DNA from: Leptolyngbya sp. SIO1E4
Lineage (GTDB): Bacteria > Cyanobacteriota > Cyanobacteriia > Phormidesmidales > Phormidesmidaceae
NCBI GenBank assembly: GCA_010672825.2
Contig: JAAHFU020000001.1
Coordinates: forward strand, 1,922,001 to 1,986,000
DNA: 64,000 nucleotides
Reading direction: 5' to 3'
Shown here: positions 34,680 to 42,646 of the stretch, one piece after another
How positions within the stretch are numbered: the stretch's first letter is position 1
Layout: each line of letters starts with the position of its first letter
The notes under the pieces: generated by a model
Seen by the model: only the letters and a program-made list of their open reading frames with translations
Database searches by the model: none
What the model was told of the DNA's origin: nothing
Position numbers and translations under genes: made by a program

Positions 34680-36149
34680 ATGAGTATTGAGCAAAAAGCG
34701 CTTAAAGGTGTGCTTTGGTCTGGTATTCAAAATTGGGGTGGGCAGTTCGGTTCGCTCATCGTTCTTTTTGTTCTGGCCCGTTTATTGCAGCCAGAAGATT
34801 TCGGCTTGGTTGCCCTGGCCAATTCATTTCTAGCATTTGCGCAAATCTTTCTTGAGCAAGGCTTTTCACAAGCCATTATTCAGCGAGAAGATTTAGAAGC
34901 TGAGCATCTAGATACGGCCTTCTGGACTAATCTGGCGATCGGGTGCATGTTGGCCATCGTCAGTTTATTGACCGCCGGATGGATTGCAGATGGGTTTAAA
35001 CAATCCGAACTCACGCCTATTTTGCGCTGTTTCTCTCTACTTTTCGTGATCAGGTCGCTGAGCAGCACTCAGCAAGCGATCTTAGAGCGTCACTTTGCAT
35101 TTAGAGCGATCGCGGTTCGCTGGCTAATCGGTGTTCTTGTCGGCGGTGCCATTGGGATTGCTATGGCGCTGGCTGGTTTCGGAGCCTGGAGTCTAGTGGT
35201 TCAACAACTGGTGCAAGAGAGTATCGGAGTTCTAGTGCTCTGGAAAGCTAGCCATTGGAGACCCCGCCTTCGCTTTTCCCCCACGCATCTCAGGCATCTT
35301 TTCGGCTTTGGGGTTAACATTCTCATTCTGAACTTTCTCAATTACTTTAATAATCGCATCAATGACTTTCTCATCGGGTATTTTTTAGGCCCGATCGCAT
35401 TGGGATATTACACGATTGCCTATCGGATTTTGCAAGCAGCGACACAGCTGCTCGTGAGAACCAGCAGTGCAGTTTCGCTACCTACTTTTTCTCGGCTTGC
35501 TAGCGATCCTGAGCGCTTGAAAGGTGCGTTTTACAAAGCGACTCGCTTAACCAGTGCGGTGGCCCTTCCAGCCTTTATGGGAATGGCCGTCCTAGCCCCT
35601 GAACTGATTGAGATACTCTTTGGAAAGCAATGGTTGCCTTCCACACCATTGCTACAAATTTTAGTCGTTGCCGGTATCTTCCGCTCTGTCACTTTTTTCA
35701 AAAATGCTGTCTTTATGGCGATGGGAAAACCCACCTGGACAGTGTGGTTCAATTTGTTGAGCGTGTCGCTGAACCTGATTGGATTTGCGATCGCGATCCC
35801 TTGGGGAATGATCGCAGTCACCCTTGCCTTTACTATCCGGTTTCCGATTAATTTCTTGATTAGTCAGTCGGCGATCAGTCGCTTAACAGGTATTCCCCTC
35901 TTACCTTATCTGCGCCAATTTTTAACGCCAACAATATGTTCATTGACCATGGCCGTTTTGTTGTGGGTGTCACGTAGCTACTTTGTAGCGATCTTTGACA
36001 GAAAGATTTATATATTGGCTGTATTAGCGATGATAGGGGCTCTTTTATATGTGCTCCTGATTAGAGTGTTCGCTAAAAAGCTGTTTGATGAATTGCTGAA
36101 TATTTTTAAGCTGTATAAGTCAGAAGTCAAGCGCACGAAACCTAGCTGA
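34680..36149 (+). CDS. Wzx/WzxC-type polysaccharide flippase
   Basis: A membrane protein with about 12-14 hydrophobic helices. It begins MSIEQKALKGVLWSGIQNWG, the standard start of the polysaccharide-export PF13440 group. RLLQPEDFGLVALANSFLAF and FLEQGFSQAIIQRED are also typical. It should flip lipid-linked repeat units across the cytoplasmic membrane. The ATG at 34680 is preferred over a TTG six bases earlier. No Wzy polymerase is seen in the window. A hairpin lies just after the gene, before the last glycosyltransferase. Confidence 0.88.
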   Translation: MSIEQKALKGVLWSGIQNWGGQFGSLIVLFVLARLLQPEDFGLVALANSFLAFAQIFLEQGFSQAIIQREDLEAEHLDTAFWTNLAIGCMLAIVSLLTAGWIADGFKQSELTPILRCFSLLFVIRSLSSTQQAILERHFAFRAIAVRWLIGVLVGGAIGIAMALAGFGAWSLVVQQLVQESIGVLVLWKASHWRPRLRFSPTHLRHLFGFGVNILILNFLNYFNNRINDFLIGYFLGPIALGYYTIAYRILQAATQLLVRTSSAVSLPTFSRLASDPERLKGAFYKATRLTSAVALPAFMGMAVLAPELIEILFGKQWLPSTPLLQILVVAGIFRSVTFFKNAVFMAMGKPTWTVWFNLLSVSLNLIGFAIAIPWGMIAVTLAFTIRFPINFLISQSAISRLTGIPLLPYLRQFLTPTICSLTMAVLLWVSRSYFVAIFDRKIYILAVLAMIGALLYVLLIRVFAKKLFDELLNIFKLYKSEVKRTKPS

Positions 36150-36172
36150 AAGCGATAGAGACCATAAACTTA

Positions 36173-36195
36173 GCAGCATGAAATATCCATGCTGC
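36173..36195 (+). other. Perfect 8-bp hairpin after the flippase gene
   Basis: GCAGCATG at 36173-36180 pairs with CATGCTGC at 36188-36195 over a seven-base loop. It could end or attenuate transcription between the flippase and the next glycosyltransferase, but no T-run follows. Confidence 0.45.
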
Positions 36196-36249
36196 GTGAT
36201 TGTTACCTAATCTCGATAAAGTTCTGCATCTTACCAGGAGGATAATTTG

Positions 36250-37458
36250 ATGACGCAAAACATTTCTCATCCACCAAACCCCACGTTAACGAATCTAGCT
36301 AACCACGCATTCTCTCAAGACACCTTATTGGATGTTCACCCATCATCTGAACCGCTGCCTCTCGTGTCCGTGATCATCCCTGCCTACAATGCGGAGGCTT
36401 TTATTGCTGAAACGCTGGAATCGGTTTTGACGCAGACCTATCGTCATATCGAAGTGTTAGTGGTAGATGATGGTTCTCAAGATAGAACGGCAGAGATTGT
36501 TCGCAGGTTTGCGGATAAAGATGCTCGTGTTTCTCTGATTCAACAAGCGAATGCAGGCGTCGTCGCCTCCCGTAATCGCGCTATTCAGCTGGCAAAAGGC
36601 GAACTGATTGCCCCCCTTGATGCTGATGATATCTGGATGGCAGACAATTTAGAAAAGCAGGTTAACTGTATACGGCACGCAGATGCCTCTGTTGGGGTCG
36701 TTTATGCCTGGTCTTTTGATATCGATGAGCAAAGCCAGCCTACTGGCAAGTTTCATGCTTTTACAATCGAAGGCAGTGTTTATGGAACCCTCCTTTGCCA
36801 TTGTTTTCTGAGTAATGCCAGTTCTTCTTTGATTCGGAAAACTTGCTTTGAGAAATCTGGACTCTATAGAACTCAAAAAGATCTACCGCAAGGGTGTGAA
36901 GATTGGGATCTCTATCTTCGCCTCGCAGAATTTTATGAATTTAAAGCGGTTCCCAGTTTTTTGGTGGGTTATCGCAAGCATTTCAACAGCATGACGAATA
37001 ACGCTGAAGTAATGGCGAGATTCCTGAGCCTGATGTGGGATTCGATCCTCGATGAGTATCCAAAGATGCCGAAACTAATTTATAGAATTTCTAATGCCAA
37101 CTTTTTCCTGTATCTAGGCTGGCAAAGCGATCTGCTCGGTCAATCTGAAAGCAGCCTGTTTTGGCTACGTCAATCTGTGAAGGTGGGATTTTTTCTACCC
37201 CTTGTACGCCCCGTTTTTTACATTGTCTTAGTCAAGAGTTTGTTATGTCGATGGGGGCTGCTTAGCGCTCAACCAAACACCCCCAGTCCTTCAAGCACAG
37301 GGCCAAGGTCTATTCCCGTAGCGACTCCATCCGGATCTCTTCAGGCGCCTGATGAGCAACAGTGGCCCGTTCGTATGCAGACCCTCATGGGTAATTGCTT
37401 ACACTGGTCTATTTCGACTTTTTTTGGAAATCCAGAACCTTGGAAAAATGCCGGTTAA
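36250..37458 (+). CDS. GT2-family glycosyltransferase
   Basis: A GT-A enzyme with VSVIIPAYNAEAFIAETLES, VLVVDDGSQDRTAEIV and the metal site DADD in IAPLDADDIWM. The acceptor side reads LPQGCEDWDLYLRL. The N-terminal 35 residues are polar and variable. AGGAGG lies nine bases before the ATG at 36250; a TTG three bases earlier is also possible. It is the last recognisable gene of the polysaccharide cluster. The last 70 residues after LLCRWGLL are low in similarity to the family and Pro/Ser-rich. Confidence 0.88.
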   Translation: MTQNISHPPNPTLTNLANHAFSQDTLLDVHPSSEPLPLVSVIIPAYNAEAFIAETLESVLTQTYRHIEVLVVDDGSQDRTAEIVRRFADKDARVSLIQQANAGVVASRNRAIQLAKGELIAPLDADDIWMADNLEKQVNCIRHADASVGVVYAWSFDIDEQSQPTGKFHAFTIEGSVYGTLLCHCFLSNASSSLIRKTCFEKSGLYRTQKDLPQGCEDWDLYLRLAEFYEFKAVPSFLVGYRKHFNSMTNNAEVMARFLSLMWDSILDEYPKMPKLIYRISNANFFLYLGWQSDLLGQSESSLFWLRQSVKVGFFLPLVRPVFYIVLVKSLLCRWGLLSAQPNTPSPSSTGPRSIPVATPSGSLQAPDEQQWPVRMQTLMGNCLHWSISTFFGNPEPWKNAG

Positions 37459-37548
37459 AAGCGATGGACGCCAACCGCTCAGATTTGTCTGGGATGCTGT
37501 GCTTGAAGGTGCTGATCTGACTGGCTATGCACTGCCGATCTCAGTCGA

Positions 37549-38601
37549 TCAGGGCACTTGCCATATGCGATCGTGATATTGCACGGGTTCCGCATAAGGA
37601 TCGACCATTGAATGGTTGTGGCTGTGATCGTGGTGATGCCCGTGCCCATGACCATTGTGAGGAGCGTGAGAGTGAGCATGCCCATGCGTGTGATCGTGCG
37701 TGGTCGCTGCATCGGCGACTGCCGCTAAGCGAAACTTGCACATTTCGCAGTTCATGGCTACGGTCCCTGTCTGGATTTCAATTTCTCGACGGCGCATAAC
37801 AGCCATAAGCTGGGGATGCAGCCCCATTTCGGGTAAACAGACCACCTCCGTTTCTGGAAACTGCTGCTGCTGTTGCGCTGCAATGCCCTGAATTTTCTTC
37901 ATGAGCACCCCTGTGAATAGGAAGTATGGCAGCACAATAATGCGTTTGGGATGGTAAAACCTGGCCCGCCGAAAGCCCTCTTCTAAGCGAGGATGGCTAA
38001 TGCCAATAAAACAGGTTTCCACGGTGTCGTAGCCGCTGCCTTCCCAGAGCACCCGTGCCAGCTTGCAGACATCGCCGTTGGCATCGGGGTCGCTGGCGCC
38101 TCGCCCCACAAACAAGAGCACTGTATGTTGGCGTTCAATCCTGTGGGGATTGTAGTCAGGCTGATCAAGCAGGGTCAGGCGATCGCGCCATAAATCAATG
38201 ATTTCTGGGGTGATGCCAAAATGGCGACCGTAGTGAAAGCTCACGTGAGGATAGCGTTGGCGGGCGCGATCTAGCTCGTTGGTGACATCGAATTTATTGT
38301 GACGGGCCGCAAACAATAAGACAGGTAACGCCGAAATCTCGGTGTATCCTTCAGCAACGCAGCGCTCCACCCCTGCTTGAATCGTCGGTTCTGTCAGCTC
38401 CAAAAAGCAGGGAATTACCGGACGCGAATGATCGAGGGATTGGTAGGCTGCCGCAAAATCTAATAGATTTTGGCGTCCCTGAGCATCACGACTTCCATGC
38501 CCTATCAACAACAAGGGGCGTTGCTGAGGGAGCGGTTCCAGCATGGGGGCTACCCCTGAATTGAGGGTGCTGGCATTCGTCAAGATATGAGCAGTTGTCA
38601 T
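37549..38601 (-). CDS. cbiX: CbiX-type sirohydrochlorin chelatase with His-rich tail
   Basis: Two CbiX repeats are present ([13 protein letters not shown] with [14 protein letters not shown], and [16 protein letters not shown] with [14 protein letters not shown]). CbiX inserts cobalt, or a related chelatase inserts iron, into sirohydrochlorin. The C-terminus has an MXCXXC motif, MNCEMC, which binds a [2Fe-2S] cluster in Bacillus CbiX, and then a stretch in which about half the residues are His ([14 protein letters not shown] and onward), probably for metal storage. A cobalamin riboswitch lies directly upstream, which favours the cobalt/B12 branch. The gene runs against the polysaccharide cluster. 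Confidence 0.9.
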   Translation of the reverse strand: MTTAHILTNASTLNSGVAPMLEPLPQQRPLLLIGHGSRDAQGRQNLLDFAAAYQSLDHSRPVIPCFLELTEPTIQAGVERCVAEGYTEISALPVLLFAARHNKFDVTNELDRARQRYPHVSFHYGRHFGITPEIIDLWRDRLTLLDQPDYNPHRIERQHTVLLFVGRGASDPDANGDVCKLARVLWEGSGYDTVETCFIGISHPRLEEGFRRARFYHPKRIIVLPYFLFTGVLMKKIQGIAAQQQQQFPETEVVCLPEMGLHPQLMAVMRRREIEIQTGTVAMNCEMCKFRLAAVADAATTHDHTHGHAHSHAPHNGHGHGHHHDHSHNHSMVDPYAEPVQYHDRIWQVP

Positions 38602-38652
38602 CGGTTGGGGGTACTCCAGTCCTGTGCTTCGCAGGCGATGAGAGACACGAAA

Positions 38653-38833
38653 CCACCTGCGAGCATTCTGACTTCGGGCGAGTTGCGCTTACGAATGTGA
38701 GTCTTGGTTGTATGGGTTCAACCCTCACAGCTCACGCCTCCCAACGGCCCATTCACAGCTGCGGCACAGTGTCGGACTTGTGGGGTATCTAGCCAAATAC
38801 ACTTCCCACGCACCGAGCTTTCCTCCCAAGTGG
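38653..38833 (-). promoter_or_regulatory. Cobalamin (B12) riboswitch upstream of cbiX
   Basis: Read on the minus strand, the 5' part has CCACTTGGGAGGAAAG and GGGAAG, followed by CAAGTCCGACACTGTGCCGC and AGCTGTGAATGGG, which is the conserved B12-box core in its cyanobacterial form. The 3' part has GAAGTCAGAATGCTCGC. The outer helix P1 forms between CCACTT (38828-38833) and AGGTGG (38653-38658). About 50 bases separate it from the cbiX ATG. It should switch off cbiX when B12 is plentiful. Confidence 0.82.
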
Positions 38834-39026
38834 CGGTATCAAAATTGCTCTGATATCTTAGCCTACCGGAGCAGGCTAAAAAATGCGGGGGCAGGGGAGA
38901 GAGCAGCGCACTTTATGCCTGCAGAGAGGTCATGTACCCCTCCAAAACTATTAAGAATGTTGGCGCAGTTGCCATTACTAGGCTGTGTGATGATTTGCCC
39001 GGATCCAGAATAGGGTTTTGAAGGGG
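38834..39026. other. Spacer between riboswitch and family B element
   Basis: Contains the probable promoter of the cbiX transcript on the minus strand. I see no gene and no clear -10 or -35 elements to name. Confidence 0.3.
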
Positions 39027-39108
39027 CATAGCGATTTGCATGTGAATAAAGGACACCCTGGACCTGGTCTTGATCGAGATGACCTGGACTCAACTGACCA
39101 AAGCTATA
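39027..39108 (-). repeat. Family B element, 82-bp deletion copy
   Basis: The ends match family B (CATAGCG at 39027 and AAGCTATA ending at 39108). The copy is 14 bases shorter than the 96-bp form, exactly one unit of the internal tandem repeat, so one G-run unit was lost. It lies between the riboswitch and the PEP-CTERM terminator. Confidence 0.65.
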
Positions 39109-39148
39109 AGATCTGATCACATGAGACCAAATTTATTTGGATGGATCG

Positions 39149-39199
39149 CAAAAAATAAATCGGTTGAAAAGACATCATCAATGACGTCTCTTCAACCGA
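39149..39199 (-). terminator. Intrinsic terminator of the PEP-CTERM gene
   Basis: On the minus strand TCGGTTGAA (from 39199) pairs with TTCAACCGA (ending at 39160), with a nearly continuous inner stem (AGACGTC and GATGTCT). The sequence TTTATTTTTT follows. It lies 58 bases after the PEP-CTERM stop, a textbook rho-independent terminator. Confidence 0.85.
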
Positions 39200-39256
39200 G
39201 ATCAAGCAAGTTCAATCTAGCGTTCAATACTGACTAATGTGCGACCTAATGCGCGA

Positions 39257-39982
39257 CTAAACCGATTTTTTCAACATGAAACTGCCGCCTGCGATCGCTA
39301 GCAGTCCGAGGATGCTGGCTGGCTCAGGGACGCTGGCAGCAGGTTCACCCGAGAGGCGAAAATCAACGCCATCGCCAGTTCCTTGAGGTCTATCCAAACC
39401 AAACTTAATAACAATCGACTCGACATCGGTGAATGTCTGAGAAGCGATATTCCCGTCTGCGCCCTTAGAAACAAAGTCAGGATTCCCGATTTCTTGACCA
39501 TTGATTGCTAGCACCCCAGTTGTCCCAGAAGACTCAGTGTCAAAGAAATCAATCGTGAGTTCAGCTAGCTTTGTAGAGAAGTTAAAAAGATAAGTTCCGA
39601 CTTCTAACTGACCTTTCTCTTCTGAAAATCCTGTGCTCTCATTATATTCAGAGGGGCGGAACCAAAACCCATCAGCAGTAGTGCCTGCATCGCGAGTCTT
39701 TAAACGGATATTGCCGTTGTCAAAACGTTGCTCAGTATCTCCCTCGCCAAAGTAGTCAACGAAGAGGCGACTACGACTCCCGGTGGTTTCATCTTCTAAG
39801 GAGACGATGCTGTCAAAGATACTACCAGGATCGATACAGTTATCCAGACACCCTAGCCCAACATTGATTTCTCCCTGTTGTTGAGGAACAAAGTCATAGG
39901 CTAAGGCAGAGGGAGCTATTGCCCCAAGAATTACAGTAGATGTGACCGCTGAAATAGTCGCGAGTAGATGAGAGCGTTGCAT
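39257..39982 (-). CDS. PEP-CTERM protein, LEVG-type
   Basis: The 241-residue protein has an N-terminal signal peptide (LATISAVTSTVILGAIAPSALA) and a C-terminal PEP-CTERM tail: VPEPASILGLLAIAGGSFML, then KKS. This tail is recognised by exosortase, which processes proteins for the outer surface of polysaccharide-making bacteria. The internal GQLEVGTYLFNFS contains the LEVG motif of one PEP-CTERM subfamily. Its position near a polysaccharide cluster fits a sheath or matrix protein. A strong terminator follows. Exosortase itself is not in the window. Confidence 0.88.
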   Translation of the reverse strand: MQRSHLLATISAVTSTVILGAIAPSALAYDFVPQQQGEINVGLGCLDNCIDPGSIFDSIVSLEDETTGSRSRLFVDYFGEGDTEQRFDNGNIRLKTRDAGTTADGFWFRPSEYNESTGFSEEKGQLEVGTYLFNFSTKLAELTIDFFDTESSGTTGVLAINGQEIGNPDFVSKGADGNIASQTFTDVESIVIKFGLDRPQGTGDGVDFRLSGEPAASVPEPASILGLLAIAGGSFMLKKSV

Positions 39983-40203
39983 GAATGTTTTTAGACGTTG
40001 TTTTAACGCTCATTAGTCTATAAAACCTATCGTGAAATAAGAATAAAAACGACCGCTATAAATATGAATAGTGTGCGAGGTTTTGAGCTAATTCTTAAGA
40101 TGAAATTCCGAGTTTTTCCTGATTGAAATTTTCCAATAATTCTCAAAATCTGTAGTTTTACTTATGCTTTTATTGCTCTATCGTAGAAGTACGTAGGTGT
40201 TTA
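39983..40203. other. AT-rich promoter region of the PEP-CTERM gene
   Basis: Strongly AT-rich DNA upstream of the minus-strand gene, containing its promoter. No ORF or strong hairpin is seen. Confidence 0.35.
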
Positions 40204-40290
40204 TAAGTAGGTCGCTATCAATACTCCTCACCTTTGTCATATCGTTGGCGCAGCCGCTCCTTCGGAGCTGTGGAGCAGGGCGAAATCGAG
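40204..40290. repeat. Family C element fragment
   Basis: It starts TAAGTAGGTCGCTATC at 40204 and continues with TGTCATATCGTTGGCG, then CTCCTTCGGAGCTGTGGAGC. The same order of sequences is found at 54117-54230. The right end, expected as CTACTTA, is not found, so this copy is truncated or decayed. Confidence 0.65.
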
Positions 40291-40448
40291 ATATCTCGGT
40301 TGCCTGTGGCTTGCTCGCGATGATGATGCAACAGCATGTCAGGGTGGTGTGTGGGGCTTCCCTGTTGGGGCCAACAGTAGGATGATGAGTGCGATCGCTA
40401 TCCCTAAATACAATCAACACCAGCGTTTGTTGGCTTCGAATAAACACC

Positions 40449-41378
40449 ATGACGCTCAAGGAACGGATTGCAGCCTATTTAGATGACACCAACCGAGAAA
40501 CGGGAGGCTGGGTAACAGGGGCGATCGCCGCCCTGATTGTTTTATCAGCCATTATTTTTGTCGTCGAAACCTATGTGATTTCGCCGCAGCTTCGCAGTAT
40601 TCTCACAGGTCTTGACTGGCTCATTTTGAGTATCTTCGTGGCAGAATATCTGCTGCGCTTGTGGACAGCAAAGCACTGGTGGGCCTACGCTCTTAGCCCG
40701 TATGGCCTGGTCGATTTGGTCGCTATCTCACCGTTTGTTCTGGGCTTATTAGACATGCGGTTTGTGCGGCTGCTGCGGTGGCTGCGAATCTTAAGGCTGA
40801 TTCGATTTTTGGGCGATCGCGCCATTGTGGGACGGCTAACTGCTGCAGATACCCTGGCGGTGATCCGAATTGTTTTTACCCTGTTTGCCATCATCTTTAT
40901 TTATGCGGGCATCATCTTTCAGGTCGAGCAGCGCTATCATCCTGCAACCTTTAGTTCTTTTTTAGATGCGGCCTATTTTGCAGTCGTTACGATGACGACC
41001 GTGGGCTACGGCGATATTACACCCGTTTCAGACGCGGGACGGCTCTGCACCATCTTGATGATTTTGACCGGCATCGCTCTGATTCCAACCCAGCTCGGGG
41101 ACTTGATTCGTCGGATTGTGAAAGTCTCCCAAGCAGTGCAGGTGCCGTGTGGTCACTGTGGTTGGCACACCCATGACCCTGATGCTCAATTTTGCAAGCG
41201 GTGTGGCGCTGCCTTACCGTTGCAGGGGATTCCCTCCAACGATGGCAAGGGTGATCATCCGCCGCCAGTCATGCCCGCTTTACCCTTTGCCCCGCAATCT
41301 GTGATGCCTGTGTCCGAAGCAGCAGATCATGGTCAACGACAGTCACCCCCTGCGTCGTCTCCCGAAGAGATGCCTTAA
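40449..41378 (+). CDS. Voltage-gated potassium channel with C-terminal zinc ribbon
   Basis: The protein has six membrane segments. A voltage-sensor-like S4 shows regular Arg residues (RFVRLLRWLRILRLIRFLGDR), and the pore loop reads TMTTVGYGD, the K+ selectivity filter. After the pore a soluble tail holds CGHCGWHTHDPDAQFCKRCG, a CX2C...CX2C zinc ribbon, then a Pro-rich end. It should conduct K+ across the cytoplasmic or thylakoid membrane under voltage control. The zinc ribbon is an unusual cytosolic domain for this class. The start is the ATG at 40449; an earlier one at 40389 gives 20 unrelated residues. Confidence 0.9.
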   Translation: MTLKERIAAYLDDTNRETGGWVTGAIAALIVLSAIIFVVETYVISPQLRSILTGLDWLILSIFVAEYLLRLWTAKHWWAYALSPYGLVDLVAISPFVLGLLDMRFVRLLRWLRILRLIRFLGDRAIVGRLTAADTLAVIRIVFTLFAIIFIYAGIIFQVEQRYHPATFSSFLDAAYFAVVTMTTVGYGDITPVSDAGRLCTILMILTGIALIPTQLGDLIRRIVKVSQAVQVPCGHCGWHTHDPDAQFCKRCGAALPLQGIPSNDGKGDHPPPVMPALPFAPQSVMPVSEAADHGQRQSPPASSPEEMP

Positions 41379-41447
41379 AGATTGCCGCAATTTTTGCAAT
41401 CGCCGCTCCCCCCCTGGGCGATACAATTAAGCCTCTTACAGTAAGCG

Positions 41448-42056
41448 ATGGATGGACGGGTGTTCTCACCACTGGATCTACTGTGGGCCTTGATGGGCCT
41501 GATTTTAACAATCACCGCCACCTGGTTAGATGCCTTTATCATCAATGCCCCTTGGAACTGGAGCACGACAGGGGTACAGATATCGCTAGGGGTGAGCTTT
41601 CAGGTTGGGGCCGTACTGCTGACGGCCTGCATGGGAGGCAAAAATGCTGCCGCTCTGGCTCAAATTGCCTACGTCATCCTCGGCTTGTTGCTCTTTCAGT
41701 TTTTTGGATTTTCGATTTTCACCCAAGGGGGCGGGCTCGGGTACGTGCGAGAACCCAGTTTTGGGTATTTGCTGGGCTTTATCCCTGCTGCTTGGGTGTG
41801 TGGCTATCTTGCGTTCCAAGAACGACCTAAACTGGAAACGCTGGCTTACAGTAGTTTGTGTGGCCTCGGCATTATCCATGGGTGTGGTCTGCTGTATTTG
41901 GCGATCGCCTCTCTAGGGGGCTGGCTCGAACAGGTCAGCGCACCTGCCTGGGAGGAGATTTTGGCCTATTCTCTGGCACCCTTGCCGGGGCAACTCATTA
42001 TGGTCTGTGCTGTCTCAGTGTTGGCTTATCTGCTGCGACAGTTCCTGTTCTATTGA
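41448..42056 (+). CDS. bioY: Biotin transporter BioY
   Basis: A membrane protein of 202 residues, with about six helices and the BioY signature GGGLGYVREPSFGYLLGF. BioY is the substrate-binding S component of an ECF transporter and imports biotin, alone or with the shared EcfAT module. No ECF ATPase is nearby. lspA starts five bases after its stop, and bioY-lspA pairs are common in cyanobacteria. I looked for a biotin riboswitch or BirA site upstream and found none. Confidence 0.9.
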   Translation: MDGRVFSPLDLLWALMGLILTITATWLDAFIINAPWNWSTTGVQISLGVSFQVGAVLLTACMGGKNAAALAQIAYVILGLLLFQFFGFSIFTQGGGLGYVREPSFGYLLGFIPAAWVCGYLAFQERPKLETLAYSSLCGLGIIHGCGLLYLAIASLGGWLEQVSAPAWEEILAYSLAPLPGQLIMVCAVSVLAYLLRQFLFY

Positions 42057-42061
42057 GGTTT

Positions 42062-42562
42062 ATGAGGTTGAGAAACCAACTTTTTTGGGTCGCGGCGATT
42101 GTGGGGCTTGTGTTCGACCAGCTGACCAAGCAGTGGGTCGTCCGAACGTTCGAATTGACCATTCCACCAGAAACGATTGCTTTGTGGCCTGGGGTGTTTC
42201 ACTTTACCTATGTCACCAATACCGGTGCTGCTTTTAGCCTCTTCAGCAATAACGGCGAGTGGTTGCGCTGGCTTTCGCTGATCGTGAGTTTGGCGCTAAT
42301 AATTTTGGGTTTGGCCGTTCCGTTAGCTAATCGCTGGGAACAGGTGGGCTATGGGCTGATTCTGAGTGGTGCCCTGGGCAATGGCATTGACCGCTTTTTG
42401 AATGGGGAAGTGGTAGACTTCCTAGATTTTCGTTTGATTCGCTTTCCTATTTTTAACGTGGCTGATATTTGCATCAATATCGGCATTGTATGCCTTGTGA
42501 TAGCAGCCTTTCGGACGCCGAGTAATGGCCATAGCAGCGGCGGCAAAAAGTTAAGATCTTAG
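42062..42562 (+). CDS. lspA: Lipoprotein signal peptidase (signal peptidase II)
   Basis: Four membrane helices and both catalytic aspartates are present: one in GALGNGIDRFLNG and one in FNVADICIN. LspA cleaves the signal peptide of lipoproteins after lipid attachment, in the cytoplasmic membrane. The conserved FDQLTKQW near the start and VTNTGAAFS in the loop fit the family. I start at the ATG at 42062, five bases after bioY; GAGG overlaps the bioY stop. Length is 166 residues, normal. Confidence 0.96.
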   Translation: MRLRNQLFWVAAIVGLVFDQLTKQWVVRTFELTIPPETIALWPGVFHFTYVTNTGAAFSLFSNNGEWLRWLSLIVSLALIILGLAVPLANRWEQVGYGLILSGALGNGIDRFLNGEVVDFLDFRLIRFPIFNVADICINIGIVCLVIAAFRTPSNGHSSGGKKLRS

Positions 42563-42646
42563 GGAACTCAACGGAACTGCCCACTGCTTTCCGTAATCCT
42601 TTCTCCAAGGTGAGTAGAATATGGCTGAGATCTCCTTCCCTGCGAC

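Noticed and set aside
41379-41447. Biotin riboswitch or BirA operator before bioY
   Set aside because: Only 69 bases separate the genes and no such structure or palindrome is seen.
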